Shown in pieces: positions 30,597-39,916 of a stretch of 64,000 nucleotides of DNA (positions are counted from its first letter, which is position 1; every line of letters starts with the position of its first letter). The notes below the pieces were generated by a model. The model saw only the letters and a program-made list of their open reading frames with translations, did not search any database and was not told the origin of the DNA. A program made the translations under genes and the position numbers. The stretch spans positions 1,550,001 through 1,614,000 of the forward strand of contig NZ_CP108088.1 of the NCBI RefSeq assembly GCF_036192275.1, in the 5' to 3' direction. The DNA comes from Streptomyces sp. NBC_00250. Lineage in GTDB: Bacteria > Actinomycetota > Actinomycetes > Streptomycetales > Streptomycetaceae.

Positions 30597-31492
30597 GCCT
30601 CGCGCCGCGCGCGGTGCTCGTGCACCGGACCACGGAGTACGAGGAGCTGCTCGCCCGGCACGGTACGCACGGCCAGGCCGCGTTCTTCCTCTCCGCGCGC
30701 GGCCGGTCCGTCGACGCCGTTCGCGAGCGGCACGAGCGCACCCACCGGGCGCTGGCCGAGGTGGCGGGCGCGGTGCCGCTGACGTGGCGGCAGACCCGGG
30801 TGGAACGCGCCGATCTGGACCGGTTCCTGTTCGGGCCCGAGGACGTGGTCGTGGTGGTCGGCCAGGACGGTCTGGTCGCCAACGCGGCGAAGTACCTCAC
30901 CGGGCAGCCGGTCATCGGGATCGACGCCGATCCGGGGCGCAATCCGGGCGTTCTGGTCCGCCACCGGGCGGACCGGGCGCGACGGCTCCTGCCGTACGCG
31001 GCGGGGGCAGGGGCGGCGGTCGACGAGCTGACGATGGTGGAGGCCGTCACCGACGACGCGCAGCGGCTCCTGGCGCTGAACGAGATCTACGTCGGGCCGC
31101 GCGGCCATCAGACCGCCCGGTACACGCTGGACCTCGACGCGACGGAGCCGGCGCCCGAGGCCCAGGCCTCCTCGGGCGTCCTGGTCGGCACCGGCACCGG
31201 GGCCACGGGCTGGCTGCGGTCCCTGTGGGAGCAGCGCTCCAGCGCGCTCGCCCTGCCCGCCCCGGCGGATGCCCGGCTCGCCTGGTTCGTCCGCGAGGCC
31301 TGGCCGTCGCCGGCCACCGGCACGAGCCGGGTCGAGGGGCTCCTCGACCCGGGCCAGGGGCTGTGTCTCACCGTCGAGTCGGACCGTCTGGTGGCCTTCG
31401 GCGACGGCGTCGAGTCGGACGCGCTGGAGCTGACGTGGGGTCAGACCGTCCGGCTCACGGTGGCCGGCCCGCGCCTCCGTCTCGTCCACTGA
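30593..31492 (+). CDS. NAD-kinase-fold (ATP-NAD kinase family) protein
   Basis: A 299-residue protein with the NAD/diacylglycerol-kinase fold: RADLDRFLFGPEDVVVVVGQ then DGLVANAAKYL corresponds to the catalytic GGDGT loop, here GQDGLV. LALNEIYVGPRGHQTARYTL gives the NE/D motif, and SGVLVGTGTGATGWLRSL is the third conserved glycine/threonine stretch. The GGDGT loop is altered, so the nucleotide acceptor may differ from NAD or activity may be weak. It starts GTG 30593 inside the SPFH stop. The SPFH plus NAD-kinase-like pairing under twin operators suggests membrane-scaffolded control of NAD(P) or a related metabolite. Confidence 0.82.
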   Translation: MSLAPRAVLVHRTTEYEELLARHGTHGQAAFFLSARGRSVDAVRERHERTHRALAEVAGAVPLTWRQTRVERADLDRFLFGPEDVVVVVGQDGLVANAAKYLTGQPVIGIDADPGRNPGVLVRHRADRARRLLPYAAGAGAAVDELTMVEAVTDDAQRLLALNEIYVGPRGHQTARYTLDLDATEPAPEAQASSGVLVGTGTGATGWLRSLWEQRSSALALPAPADARLAWFVREAWPSPATGTSRVEGLLDPGQGLCLTVESDRLVAFGDGVESDALELTWGQTVRLTVAGPRLRLVH

Positions 31493-31676
31493 CCGAGGGC
31501 TCCCCCGCCGCGGAGTCCGCGGCCGGAATCGATCGGCCGCGGGCGGGCCCGGTCACGGGTGGCGCTATGCTCGCCGCGCTTTGCCCGGTTTTTCGCAGGG
31601 GTTCTGTCCGCGTTTCAGACAGTTCCTCACTTCGAGACGTCGAGCGTCCGCCCGCCCCGGCTGTTGAAGGAATCCC

Positions 31677-32543
31677 ATGGTCTCCGCCTCCTCCGGCCCG
31701 CTGTCCGTCTCCCCCGCCACGGAGCGGGACTGGGCGCTGGTGCGTTCCTGGGCGGCCGAGGAGGGATGGAATCCCGGGCTCTCGGACGCCGGGGCGTTCT
31801 TCGCGCAGGACCCCCGGGGCTTCTTCCTCGGCCGGGTCGACGGAGAGCCGGTCTCCGCCGTCTCGGTGGTCACGTACGACGACGCGTACGCGTTCCTCGG
31901 CTTCTATCTCGTACGCCCCGAGCTCCGCGGCCTCGGTCACGGTCTGGCCACCTGGCGGGCGGCGCTCGCCCATGCCGGGGACCGGTCCGTCGGGCTGGAC
32001 GGGGTGCCGTCGCAGCAGGACAACTACCGGCGCTCCGGCTTCACGACGGCGTACCGCACGGCGCGTTACGTGGGCGAGGTCCCCGCGCCCGACCGCCCGG
32101 TGTCGGGTGTCGTGCCGGCCGGGTCCGTCGACCCCGCCGCCCTCGCCGCGTACGACAGCGCCTGCCATCACGCCGACCGGCCGCGCTTCCTCGCCGCCTG
32201 GCTGACCACGCCCGGCCATCGTGCGCTGGTCCGGATCGTCGACGGGCGTCCGACCGGGTACGGGGTGGTCCGCCCGGCCCAGGACGAGGCGCGGGTGGGG
32301 CCGCTGTTCGCGGACGGCCCGGCCGACGCGGCCGCGCTGCTCGACGCGCTGGCCGCGGAGGCGCGGGAGTTCGGCTCGGCGCGGATCGCGGTCGACATGC
32401 CGGAGTCGAATCCGGCGGCGGCCCGGCTGGCCGAGGAGCGGGGCCTCCAGCCGACGTTCGAGACGGCCAGGATGTACACGGGCCCGGTCCGTCCGGTGGC
32501 GCGCGAGCGCGTGTACGGCGTCACGACGCTCGAACTCGGCTGA
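31677..32543 (+). CDS. GNAT-family N-acetyltransferase
   Basis: A 288-residue acetyltransferase. The N-terminal GNAT domain (~1-125) has the acetyl-CoA loop VRPELRGLGHGLATWRAALA around residue 83. The C-terminal half, with FLAAWLTTPGHRALVRIVDG and VDMPESNPAAARLAEERGLQ, corresponds to the extra domain seen in YitH/HolE-type GNATs. It starts at ATG 31677 with GAAGGAA upstream. Monocistronic by spacing. Substrate unknown, probably a small metabolite or protein amine. Confidence 0.88.
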   Translation: MVSASSGPLSVSPATERDWALVRSWAAEEGWNPGLSDAGAFFAQDPRGFFLGRVDGEPVSAVSVVTYDDAYAFLGFYLVRPELRGLGHGLATWRAALAHAGDRSVGLDGVPSQQDNYRRSGFTTAYRTARYVGEVPAPDRPVSGVVPAGSVDPAALAAYDSACHHADRPRFLAAWLTTPGHRALVRIVDGRPTGYGVVRPAQDEARVGPLFADGPADAAALLDALAAEAREFGSARIAVDMPESNPAAARLAEERGLQPTFETARMYTGPVRPVARERVYGVTTLELG

Positions 32544-33107
32544 GTCCACGCCGTCCCGCGTCGCATCCTCCGCGCGACGCCCGCACACCGTCCAGGCCTC
32601 TCCACGGCGGCCACGGGGACGGCGCCGGACTCGGCGCGGGGCCGCCCGTCGACCCGCCTGGCCGTGCCGCCTCGGCAGGTGTGTACCTTTGCCGCTGAGC
32701 AGGTACGTACCTTCCCGCCGAGCCGGGCCCGCTTTCCCCGCTCAGAGTGCGCGTGACGCGGCGTCGGTTTCTCACCCGGGCACCCCGCGCCGCACCCCCG
32801 GTCGCACCTCCCCTCACCGACCCCCCGCCGGCCCGTGAGGGGTGACAAGGGTTTTCCCCGTATCGGGTTCACCCCCCCGTTCCCTACTGTCCTCCGCACC
32901 GGCAGATATCATCCCCCGACCGCACCACTGACAGGTGCATGCGGAGGGTGGCATCCGTCGGTGACGGCCTTGACCCGGGCCGTCGCGCCGGTGGCGGCGC
33001 ACGGGCCCCCCAGCCCAGGGAATGCCGGACGCGACCCCACTTCGCCCCGTGTGTCCCGCGCCGCCGCCACTGCTCCGCAGCTACGTCGTACTCGAAAGGG
33101 CCACACC
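32544..33107. other. 564-bp intergenic region upstream of the subtilase gene
   Basis: No gene is supported here. It contains a pair of AGGT..ACCT palindromes (listed separately), a possible long-range stem GGGGTGA (from ~32839) with TCACCCC (to ~32873), and the CGAAAGGG ribosome site that sets the TTG start of the protease. The length suggests a long leader or a multi-input promoter for the secreted protease. I looked for known riboswitch cores and did not find one I could defend. Confidence 0.5.
32677..32712. promoter_or_regulatory. Two AGGT-N4-ACCT palindromes 24 bp apart
   Basis: AGGTGTGTACCT (32677-32688) and the perfect palindrome AGGTACGTACCT (32701-32712) are spaced 24 bp start to start. 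They lie about 400 bp upstream of the subtilase start and 134 bp after the GNAT stop. Likely protein-binding sites; the binder is unknown. Confidence 0.55.
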
Positions 33108-34934
33108 TTGAACGGTTCCAGGCGGAGAGTCATATCCGTGGTCGCGAGCGCCGCGATCCTCGGCGCCGCTGCCACGACCGGGGCGATCGCCGCCGCCCCG
33201 GGCGCTGCCACCCCGAAGCCCGCACCGGCTTCGCAGACCATGCGGGCGCTCCCCAGCGCCCCGGTCGAGAAGGTCATCGTCACCTACAAGAGCAAGGCCG
33301 CCGAGGCCGGCTCCAACACCGCCGCGAAGAGCGACACGGCCGAGAAGGCCGCGAAGACGGGCGAGAAGCTCTCCTTCGAGCGTCGCCTCGCCGGCGGTGG
33401 CGCCCTGGTCGACCTGGGCGACAGCGCCACCAAGCAGGACCTGACGGAGGTCATGGACGCGTTCCGCGCCGACCCGTCCGTCGCCTCCGTCGAGCCCGAC
33501 ATCCGCGCCTACGCGATGGCGGTCACGCCGAACGACACCGACTACGCCAAGCAGTGGGACCTCTTCGAGCCCACCGGCGGCATGAACGTTCCTGCGGCCT
33601 GGGACAAGACGACCGGCTCCGGCGTCACCGTCGCCGTCATCGACACCGGCTACGCGGCCCACTCGGACCTGGCGACCAACGTCGTCTCCGGTTACGACTT
33701 CATCTCCACCTCCGCCGACGCCCGCGACGGCAACGGCCGTGACGCGGACTCCAAGGACGAGGGCGACTGGAACGCCACCGCCGGCGAGTGCGGCGCCGGC
33801 TCCACGGCGTCCAACTCCTCCTGGCACGGCACCCACGTGGCCGGCACCATCGCCGCCGTCACGAACAACACCAAGGGCATCGCGGGCATCGCGTACAACG
33901 CGAAGATCCAGCCCGTGCGCGTGCTCGGCAAGTGCGGCGGCTCGTCCGCCGACATCGCCGACGCGATCACCTGGGCGTCCGGCGGCTCCGTGCCGGGCGT
34001 CCCGGCCAACGCCACCCCGGCCAAGGTCATCAACCTGAGCCTGGGCGGCGCCAGCGCCACCTGCCCGAGCGTCTACCAGACCGCGATCAACGGCGCCGTC
34101 TCGCGCGGTACCACCGTCGTCGTCGCCGCGGGCAACAGCAACGCCAACGCCTCCGGATTCACCCCCGCGAACTGCGCGAACGTCATCAACGTGGCGTCCA
34201 CCAGCCGTGAGGGCAACCGGTCGTACTACTCCAACTTCGGCGCCATCGTGGACGTGGCCGCGCCCGGCGGCGAGACCCGTCGCTCGACCGACACGCCCGG
34301 CACCGTCACCACCCCCGAGAACGGCATCTACTCCACGCTGAACTCGGGCGCGACGACCCAGTCGGCCGAGAACTACAAGCCCTACCAGGGCACGTCGATG
34401 GCGGCGCCGCACATCGCCGGCCTCGCCGCCCTGCTCAAGTCGGCCAAGAGCACGCTCACCCCGGCCGAGATCGAGTCCGCGATCAAGGCCAACGCCCGCC
34501 CGCTGCCCGGCACCTGCACCGGCGGCTGCGGCACCGGCATCGCCGACTCCGCGAAGACCGTCGACGCCGTCACCACCACCCCGCCGGCCGGCACCGTCTT
34601 CACCAACGCGACCAATGTGACGGTCCCGGACAACACCACCGTGTCGTCCTCGATCGCCGTCACCGGCCGCACCGGCAACGCTCCCGCCGCCCTCAAGGTC
34701 GGCGTGGACATCAAGCACACCTGGCGCGGGGACCTGGTCATCGACCTGATCGCCCCCGACGGCACGGTGCGCAACCTCAAGGCGTCCTCCTCCTCGGACA
34801 GCGCCGACAACGTACTCACCACGTACACCGTCGACGCGTCGAGCGAGGTCGCCAACGGCACCTGGAAGCTTCAGGTCCGCGATGTGGCCACGGGTGACAC
34901 CGGCTACATCGACTCGTGGAGCCTGACCTTCTAA
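33108..34934 (+). CDS. Secreted subtilisin-like serine protease (S8) with propeptide and C-terminal P-domain
   Basis: 608 residues starting at TTG 33108 with AAAGGG 8 nt upstream. The signal peptide NGSRRRVISVVASAAILGAA continues with TTGAIAAAPGA. An I9-type propeptide (~50-140) ends SVEPDIRAYA. The catalytic triad lies in VTVAVIDTGYAAHSDL (Asp), SSWHGTHVAGTIAA (His) and YQGTSMAAPHIAGLAALLKS (Ser), with the oxyanion Asn in VVVAAGNSNANASG. A proprotein-convertase P-domain (~495-608; VTVPDNTTVSSSIAV, DIKHTWRGDLVIDLIAPDG, GWxx-like NGTWKLQVRDVATGDTGYID) follows. This architecture is typical of extracellular Streptomyces proteases; cysteine pairs suggest disulfides. Secretion by Sec or Tat is expected. 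Confidence 0.95.
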   Translation: MNGSRRRVISVVASAAILGAAATTGAIAAAPGAATPKPAPASQTMRALPSAPVEKVIVTYKSKAAEAGSNTAAKSDTAEKAAKTGEKLSFERRLAGGGALVDLGDSATKQDLTEVMDAFRADPSVASVEPDIRAYAMAVTPNDTDYAKQWDLFEPTGGMNVPAAWDKTTGSGVTVAVIDTGYAAHSDLATNVVSGYDFISTSADARDGNGRDADSKDEGDWNATAGECGAGSTASNSSWHGTHVAGTIAAVTNNTKGIAGIAYNAKIQPVRVLGKCGGSSADIADAITWASGGSVPGVPANATPAKVINLSLGGASATCPSVYQTAINGAVSRGTTVVVAAGNSNANASGFTPANCANVINVASTSREGNRSYYSNFGAIVDVAAPGGETRRSTDTPGTVTTPENGIYSTLNSGATTQSAENYKPYQGTSMAAPHIAGLAALLKSAKSTLTPAEIESAIKANARPLPGTCTGGCGTGIADSAKTVDAVTTTPPAGTVFTNATNVTVPDNTTVSSSIAVTGRTGNAPAALKVGVDIKHTWRGDLVIDLIAPDGTVRNLKASSSSDSADNVLTTYTVDASSEVANGTWKLQVRDVATGDTGYIDSWSLTF

Positions 34935-34990
34935 GGCACCACAGCTCCACCTCTGAACCACCCCCCACATCAGCATCATTGCTGGTCAGC

Positions 34991-35022
34991 GACGCGCTCG
35001 TGGTCTACACCACGGGCGCGTC
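34991..35022. terminator. Hairpin after the subtilase gene
   Basis: A 14-nt arm GACGCGCTCGTGGT (34991-35004), CTAC loop and the arm ACCACGGGCGCGTC (35009-35022) pair with one mismatch. It lies 57 bp after the stop. No U-tract; a likely actinobacterial-type terminator. Confidence 0.7.
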
Positions 35023-35161
35023 CTGGCGTTCGGGGGTGCCGTCCCGCCGGGGTGCACTGTCCGTATGCCGGACAAGGGGCCTGGACTCCGCCGGTGGGCT
35101 CCGTATTCTCTGCCCACGGGGCTCATGGGCCGGGGCCCGAGCGCGCCGGAGGTGGTGGACA

Positions 35162-38059
35162 GTGACGACAGCTCCGTACGCCGCCCTGCGCGCGGCGATT
35201 CCGGGGGGACCCTCTGCTCCGGTGGGCCGCGAGGAACTCCTCGCCCGGCTCGAACGTGCCCTCCACCTCCGCGGCCGTGCCCTGCTCACCGGACCCGCCG
35301 GGGTCGGCAAGACCGAAGTCGCGCTCGCCGAGGCGACCCGCGCCGAGGCACGCGGCGAGACCGTGCTGTGGCTGGCGACCCTGCCGTCCGACCGCGAGAT
35401 ACCCGGGGCCTCGGCCGCCGCGCTCGTGGCCTCGGTGGCGGCGAGCGCGACCTGGCCGGGACTGGATTCGGCCCCGCCCGAGGCCTCCGCGGTCTTCGAC
35501 GAACTGCCCGGCCCCCAGCGCACCGCCGTCGCCATGCTCTGCCGCGAGGCTCCGCTCGACGCGGGCGGCTGGGACCCGATCGCGCTCCGGCTCGGCATCG
35601 CGCAGATCCTGCGCACCCTGACCTACCGGGGCCCCGTCCTCCTCGTCGTCGACGGCGTGCAGCACGTCGACGCGGACAGCGCGGACCTGCTGCGCTTCGC
35701 CCTGCACCTGGCGCCGCCCGCGCTGCGGGTGGTGGCCGTCGAGACGCCGGAGCCGTACGGCGAGGCCGGCGAGCCCTACCGCGAACCCCACCGCCCCGAC
35801 GACCCGCACGCCGCCCACCTCTGGGTGCCGTCCGAGGCGGACGTGCTGCTCGTGCCCCCGCTGCACGCCGACGAGATCGCCGAACTCCTCATCCACCACC
35901 GGCTCCCCTCCCGGATGGCCGGCCGCATCCACCGCGCCAGCGGCGGCAATCCGCGGCTCGCGCTCGCCGTGGGCCGCTCACTGGCCGACGCGCGGACCCC
36001 CGTGCACCACGCGGAGGCGCTGACACTCTCCGGGCGCGCCCGCGATCTCGCCCGCCAGCTCCTGGGCGCCGCGCCCCTCGCCGTACGCGAGACGCTGCTG
36101 CTCGCGGCCCTCGCGCTGCGTCCCTCGTCGACCCTGGTACGGAGGGCGGGGCGGCCCAACGCGGAGGCGGACCTCGCGGCGGCCGAGCGGGCGGGCCTCG
36201 TGTCGCTCTCCGAGGACGGCTCGCTGACGTTCACCGCCGGGCTGCTGCCCTCGACCCTGGTGCACGACGCCTGTTGGGCCGAGCGGAGCGCCGGGCACGC
36301 GGCCCTGGCGGAGGTCGTGGACGACCCCGTGGAGGCCGTACGGCACCGGGCGCTGGCCACCGACAGCCCGGACGAGGACCTCGCCGCCGAGGTCGCGACC
36401 GCCGCCGACCTGGCGCGGCGCCGCGGCAACAGCGCGCTCGCCGCCGAACTCGCCCTGCTGGCCGCCGAGTCGACACCCGGACGGCATGGAACCCAGCGGA
36501 TCGCACGGCTCGTCGACGCCGCCGAGGAGGCGGCCCGCGCGGCCCGCGCCGACCTCGCCATGCGGGCCGCCACCGATCTGCTCGCCCGGGACGCGGTGCC
36601 CTCCGACCGGGTCAGGGCACGGCTCGCCGTACTCGACACGGCGGGGCAGGGGCTGACCGGGCTCGACGAGATGTACGTCCACGCCATGGAGGACTCCGAG
36701 GGGGACACCGCGCTGCGGGCGGCCGTACAGCTGCGACTGGCCGTCAAGTACGTGCTGGCGGACGGCGATCCGCACCGCTCGCGGACGGCGGCCGTCGAAT
36801 CGGCCGCGCTCGCCGCCTCCATGGGGGATCCGCGGACGGCGGCGCAGGCGCTGACCGTGCAGGCGCGGATGGAGCGGGCCCTCGGCGCACCGGACGCGGA
36901 GGCGGTGCTCGCGCAGGCCCGCGCACTGGAGCTGGCCGAGCGCCCTCTCGGCATCCGCAACGCCGCACAGATCCTGACGATCCGTCACGCCTTGTTCGAC
37001 GACCGGCTGACGGACGCCCGGGACGAACTGAACGCGCTCCTGCCCCTGGTCCAGCGGCGTGGTTCGGTGGAGGACACGATCGAGCTGTTCTCCACGCTGG
37101 CCGCCGTCGAGTCCCGCAGGGGCGCCTGCGCGGCCGCCCTCGCGCACGCGGGGCAGTCCCTCGCGCTCACCCTGGAGGCCGGCCTGTCCCCCGGCCCCGC
37201 CTGGTACACGCTGGCGCTCGCGGAGACGGCCGGCGGCAGCTTCGCGCGGGCGGCGAGCTATGCCCGGCGCAGCGTCCAGGCCTCGGAGGAGGAGGGCGAC
37301 CGGGTCTTCCTCTCCCGCAGCCGGTACGCGCTCGGCCGTGTCCAGCTGATCAACGGGGACGTCGCCGCCGCCCTGGAGACGCTGCGGCGCGTCCAGGCCG
37401 ACGAACGCGCCCAGTCGACCGTGGACCCGTCGATGCTGCGCTGGCACGAGGAGCTGGCCGAGGCGCTGCTCGCCCACGACGCGGGCGACGAGGCCCTGGC
37501 GCTCCTCGACGAGGTACGGCCGGTGGCGGCCCGGCTCGGCCGGTCCACGGTTCTGCTGGGCTGCGACCGGGCGTACGCCCTGTGGCTCGCGGCGGAGGGG
37601 CGGACGGACGAGGCGGCGCAGTTGCTCACCCGTACGGCCGAGGCGTTCGGTCGGGCCGGGCTTCCGCTCGAACGGGGACGGGCGCTGATCGCCCTGGCCC
37701 GGGTCGAGCGCCGCAGACGGCGCCGGTCGGCGGCGCAGAGCGCGCTGCACACGGCGGCCTCGGTGTTCGAGCGGGCCGGCGCGACCCCGTGGCTGGCCCT
37801 GGCGAGCGAGTCCCCGGCGGGGGCGGCGGGAGAGAACCCCGGGGGCGGCACCGTCAGCGAGGAGGCGCTGCCCGCTCTCTCCTCGCTCACGGAGGCGGAG
37901 CTGCGGCTCGCCCGCCTCGTGAGCCAGGGCGCCAGCAACCAGGAGGCGGCGGCGAAGCTGTACCTGAGCGTGAAGACGGTCGAGGCGCGGCTGACGCGGA
38001 TCTACCAGAAGCTCGACGTCCGCTCGCGGGCGCAACTGGCGACGGCGCTCCGACCGTAG
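35162..38059 (+). CDS. LuxR-family transcriptional regulator with N-terminal AAA/STAND ATPase
   Basis: 965 residues starting at GTG 35162 with GGAGG 10 nt upstream. The N-terminal ATPase has APVGREELLARLERAL and Walker A LTGPAGVGKTEVA (~residue 45), and Walker B VLLVVDGVQHVDADS (~160). The middle ~600 residues are helical TPR-like repeats. The C-terminus (~905-965) is a LuxR HTH: LTEAELRLARLVSQGASNQE then AAAKLYLSVKTVEARLTRI and YQKLDVRSRAQLATAL. It is intact, unlike the LAL-like protein at 22840. Convergent with the caspase gene (17 bp between stops). Target genes are unknown; the adjacent conflict-like locus is a candidate but this is unproven. Confidence 0.92.
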   Translation: MTTAPYAALRAAIPGGPSAPVGREELLARLERALHLRGRALLTGPAGVGKTEVALAEATRAEARGETVLWLATLPSDREIPGASAAALVASVAASATWPGLDSAPPEASAVFDELPGPQRTAVAMLCREAPLDAGGWDPIALRLGIAQILRTLTYRGPVLLVVDGVQHVDADSADLLRFALHLAPPALRVVAVETPEPYGEAGEPYREPHRPDDPHAAHLWVPSEADVLLVPPLHADEIAELLIHHRLPSRMAGRIHRASGGNPRLALAVGRSLADARTPVHHAEALTLSGRARDLARQLLGAAPLAVRETLLLAALALRPSSTLVRRAGRPNAEADLAAAERAGLVSLSEDGSLTFTAGLLPSTLVHDACWAERSAGHAALAEVVDDPVEAVRHRALATDSPDEDLAAEVATAADLARRRGNSALAAELALLAAESTPGRHGTQRIARLVDAAEEAARAARADLAMRAATDLLARDAVPSDRVRARLAVLDTAGQGLTGLDEMYVHAMEDSEGDTALRAAVQLRLAVKYVLADGDPHRSRTAAVESAALAASMGDPRTAAQALTVQARMERALGAPDAEAVLAQARALELAERPLGIRNAAQILTIRHALFDDRLTDARDELNALLPLVQRRGSVEDTIELFSTLAAVESRRGACAAALAHAGQSLALTLEAGLSPGPAWYTLALAETAGGSFARAASYARRSVQASEEEGDRVFLSRSRYALGRVQLINGDVAAALETLRRVQADERAQSTVDPSMLRWHEELAEALLAHDAGDEALALLDEVRPVAARLGRSTVLLGCDRAYALWLAAEGRTDEAAQLLTRTAEAFGRAGLPLERGRALIALARVERRRRRRSAAQSALHTAASVFERAGATPWLALASESPAGAAGENPGGGTVSEEALPALSSLTEAELRLARLVSQGASNQEAAAKLYLSVKTVEARLTRIYQKLDVRSRAQLATALRP

Positions 38060-38076
38060 CGGCGGGTGGGTCCCGG

Positions 38077-38886
38077 TCAGACGGTGAACGGCCGTTGGCC
38101 CAGGAACTTCTGGTCGGGGGTGCCGGTGAGGTAGAGGTTCGGGCTCTGGGTCGGGGGCAGTCTGCGCTGGATCGCCCGGTGGAAGTCGCGGTAGCCGCCC
38201 TTGAAGGCGCCGTCGTCCCACACCCGCAGCAGGGCCTCGGTGAAGGCTCCGTTGACGTCGCCGTCGGAGGCGACCTGGTTGTCCTGGCAGGCCGAGACGA
38301 GCAGCACGTCGGGGCCCGCTCCGTTGCGGGGTGCGGCCTCGGCGAGCGTGCGCCGGAGCTCGGTGTAGAACTCCCGGTCGCGCGCGTACAGCTGCCGCTG
38401 TTCGGGCTCGGGCATGTAGCGGGCCGTGCCGTCGGCCTCCGGTCCGCCGGGGAGTTCGATGCTGCTGCCGCTGTGGCAGCAGTCGAAGAAGGTGACGATC
38501 CGTACGTCGTCGGCGAAGGCGCCGAAGGCCTGATGGACCTCGTCGTCGAGGAACTGACGGTCGTAGAGGACCAGGGTCTCGTCGAAGGCGTCCGGCTCGT
38601 CGTCGGAACCGGTGGCGTCGGGCAGCTGGCCGCCGTGGCCCGAGTAGGTGACGAGCATGATGTCGCCGGGTCCGAGCCGGGCGGCCGCGTCGGCGAGCAC
38701 GGCGGTGACGTTGGCGACGGTGCCGTCCGGAGTGAGCAGGACGGTGCTCTCGAATCCGGCGGTGCGGGCGAGCCGCGCCATGTCGTGGGCGTCGTTCTCG
38801 CAGGCGACCAGGGTGCCTTCCCAGCCCTCGTAGCGGGCGGGGTCGACGCTGTTGAGTCCGACGTGAAGGGCGAGTCCGGTGGCCAT
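38077..38886 (-). CDS. Caspase/metacaspase-like cysteine protease (peptidase C14)
   Basis: 269 residues. The p20-like core starts ALHVGLNSVDPARYEG and ACENDAHDMARLARTAGFES. The catalytic His is at about residue 84 in VTYSGHGGQLPD, and the catalytic Cys at about 137 in FFDCCHSGSS, the metacaspase DxCHSG pattern. The C-terminal DFHRAIQRRLPPTQSPNLYL then TGTPDQKFLG matches caspase proteins of bacterial conflict systems. The start at 38886 has AGGAGG 7 nt upstream. No effector or adaptor domain is fused. It is divergent (142 bp) from a nuclease and near a STAND/trypsin pair, so it is probably a cell-suicide or activation protease of that locus. Confidence 0.92.
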   Translation of the reverse strand: MATGLALHVGLNSVDPARYEGWEGTLVACENDAHDMARLARTAGFESTVLLTPDGTVANVTAVLADAAARLGPGDIMLVTYSGHGGQLPDATGSDDEPDAFDETLVLYDRQFLDDEVHQAFGAFADDVRIVTFFDCCHSGSSIELPGGPEADGTARYMPEPEQRQLYARDREFYTELRRTLAEAAPRNGAGPDVLLVSACQDNQVASDGDVNGAFTEALLRVWDDGAFKGGYRDFHRAIQRRLPPTQSPNLYLTGTPDQKFLGQRPFTV

Positions 38887-39028
38887 GGGGTGCCTCCTGA
38901 CGGAAGAGGAGGAAAGCGGGGGCAAGCAGGACGATGCGAAGGGCTTGTGAAGGGGAAGCGGGGCGTCTGATCGAGTGGCCTGTGGTCCGGCGCCGAGCGC
39001 GACCCTCTCCACGCGGTACTTACATCGT

Positions 39029-39916
39029 ATGAACCCTTCCGATCCCCCGCCCCCTCCGGCCCCGCGCGGTGGCCGCCGTGACGCGCTCGCCGACCGCACC
39101 GGCTACGACGAGGCCTTCCTCGGCCCGGTCGTCCCGCTGCCGCTCCCGGCCCGGGAATCGGTCGGGACGGTGATCCTGCCGTACACCCATTTCACCGTGG
39201 TGTTCCGGCCCGACCGGCGCCTCGCGGCCTCGACGGCCGTGTGCATCGAGGGGAGGGAGCTCCAGGAGGACGTGGCCCGGGACGACGACTGGCGGTTCGA
39301 CCCCCGGCTGCCCGAGGAACAGCAGGCGGGCGACGACGTCTACCGGAACAACAGCCTGGACCGCGGCCATCTCGTCCGCCGGCTCGACCCGGTCTGGGGG
39401 CCCTCGGCCACGGCGCTCCGCGCCAACGAGGACACCTTCCACTTCACCAACGCCGCGCCCCAGGCGGACGTCTTCAACCAGGGAAAACAGCTCTGGCAGG
39501 GCCTGGAGAACTACCTCCTCGACCATGCCGCCGCGTTCGACCGCAAGCTGACGGTCCTCACCGGCCCGGTGCTCCAGGACTCGGACCCGCCGTACCGGGG
39601 GATCCAGGTGCCGATGCGGTTCTGGAAGGTGGCCGCGTTCCTCCAGGACGGGGCGCTCGCCGCCGCCGCGTACGTGCTCGACCAGAGCCCCGACCTCAGC
39701 CGGGACGCGGAGCGGGCGCTCGCGGGGGCCACGGCCGGCGCTCCGCCGCCGCTCGGCCCGTTCCGTACGTACCAGGTGCCGGTCTCGGACGTCGCGGAGA
39801 TCACCGAGCTGGAGTTCGGGCCGCTGCCGGACGTGGACGTGATGCCGGCGGTGCGGGCGCCCGAGGAGCGCTGGCGGCGCCTGGAGTCGTACGAGGACAT
39901 CGTTCTGCATCCCTGA
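39029..39916 (+). CDS. DNA/RNA non-specific endonuclease (NUC family)
   Basis: 295 residues of the NUC1/NucA beta-beta-alpha-metal nuclease family. The catalytic motif is NNSLDRGHLVRRLDPVWG (DRGH, about residues 113-116). The metal Asn region is HFTNAAPQADVFNQG, followed by W..LENYLL and LTGPVLQDSD. There is no signal peptide, so it would act in the cytosol, unusual for this often secreted or mitochondrial family and consistent with a toxic effector. The ATG at 39029 lacks a clear ribosome site and may be leaderless. The homologous group occurs beside caspase and trypsin genes in conflict loci. Same strand as the giant STAND gene 199 bp downstream. Confidence 0.92.
   Translation: MNPSDPPPPPAPRGGRRDALADRTGYDEAFLGPVVPLPLPARESVGTVILPYTHFTVVFRPDRRLAASTAVCIEGRELQEDVARDDDWRFDPRLPEEQQAGDDVYRNNSLDRGHLVRRLDPVWGPSATALRANEDTFHFTNAAPQADVFNQGKQLWQGLENYLLDHAAAFDRKLTVLTGPVLQDSDPPYRGIQVPMRFWKVAAFLQDGALAAAAYVLDQSPDLSRDAERALAGATAGAPPPLGPFRTYQVPVSDVAEITELEFGPLPDVDVMPAVRAPEERWRRLESYEDIVLHP

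Noticed and set aside
32835..33107. Upstream extension of the subtilase frame
   Set aside because: It places ~90 residues before the signal peptide. The TTG at 33108 with AAAGGG and an immediate NGSRRR signal sequence is the better start.
32544..33107. Possible c-di-AMP (ydaO-type) or cobalamin riboswitch before the protease
   Set aside because: Stem-forming stretches exist but I could not match the conserved core of either class.
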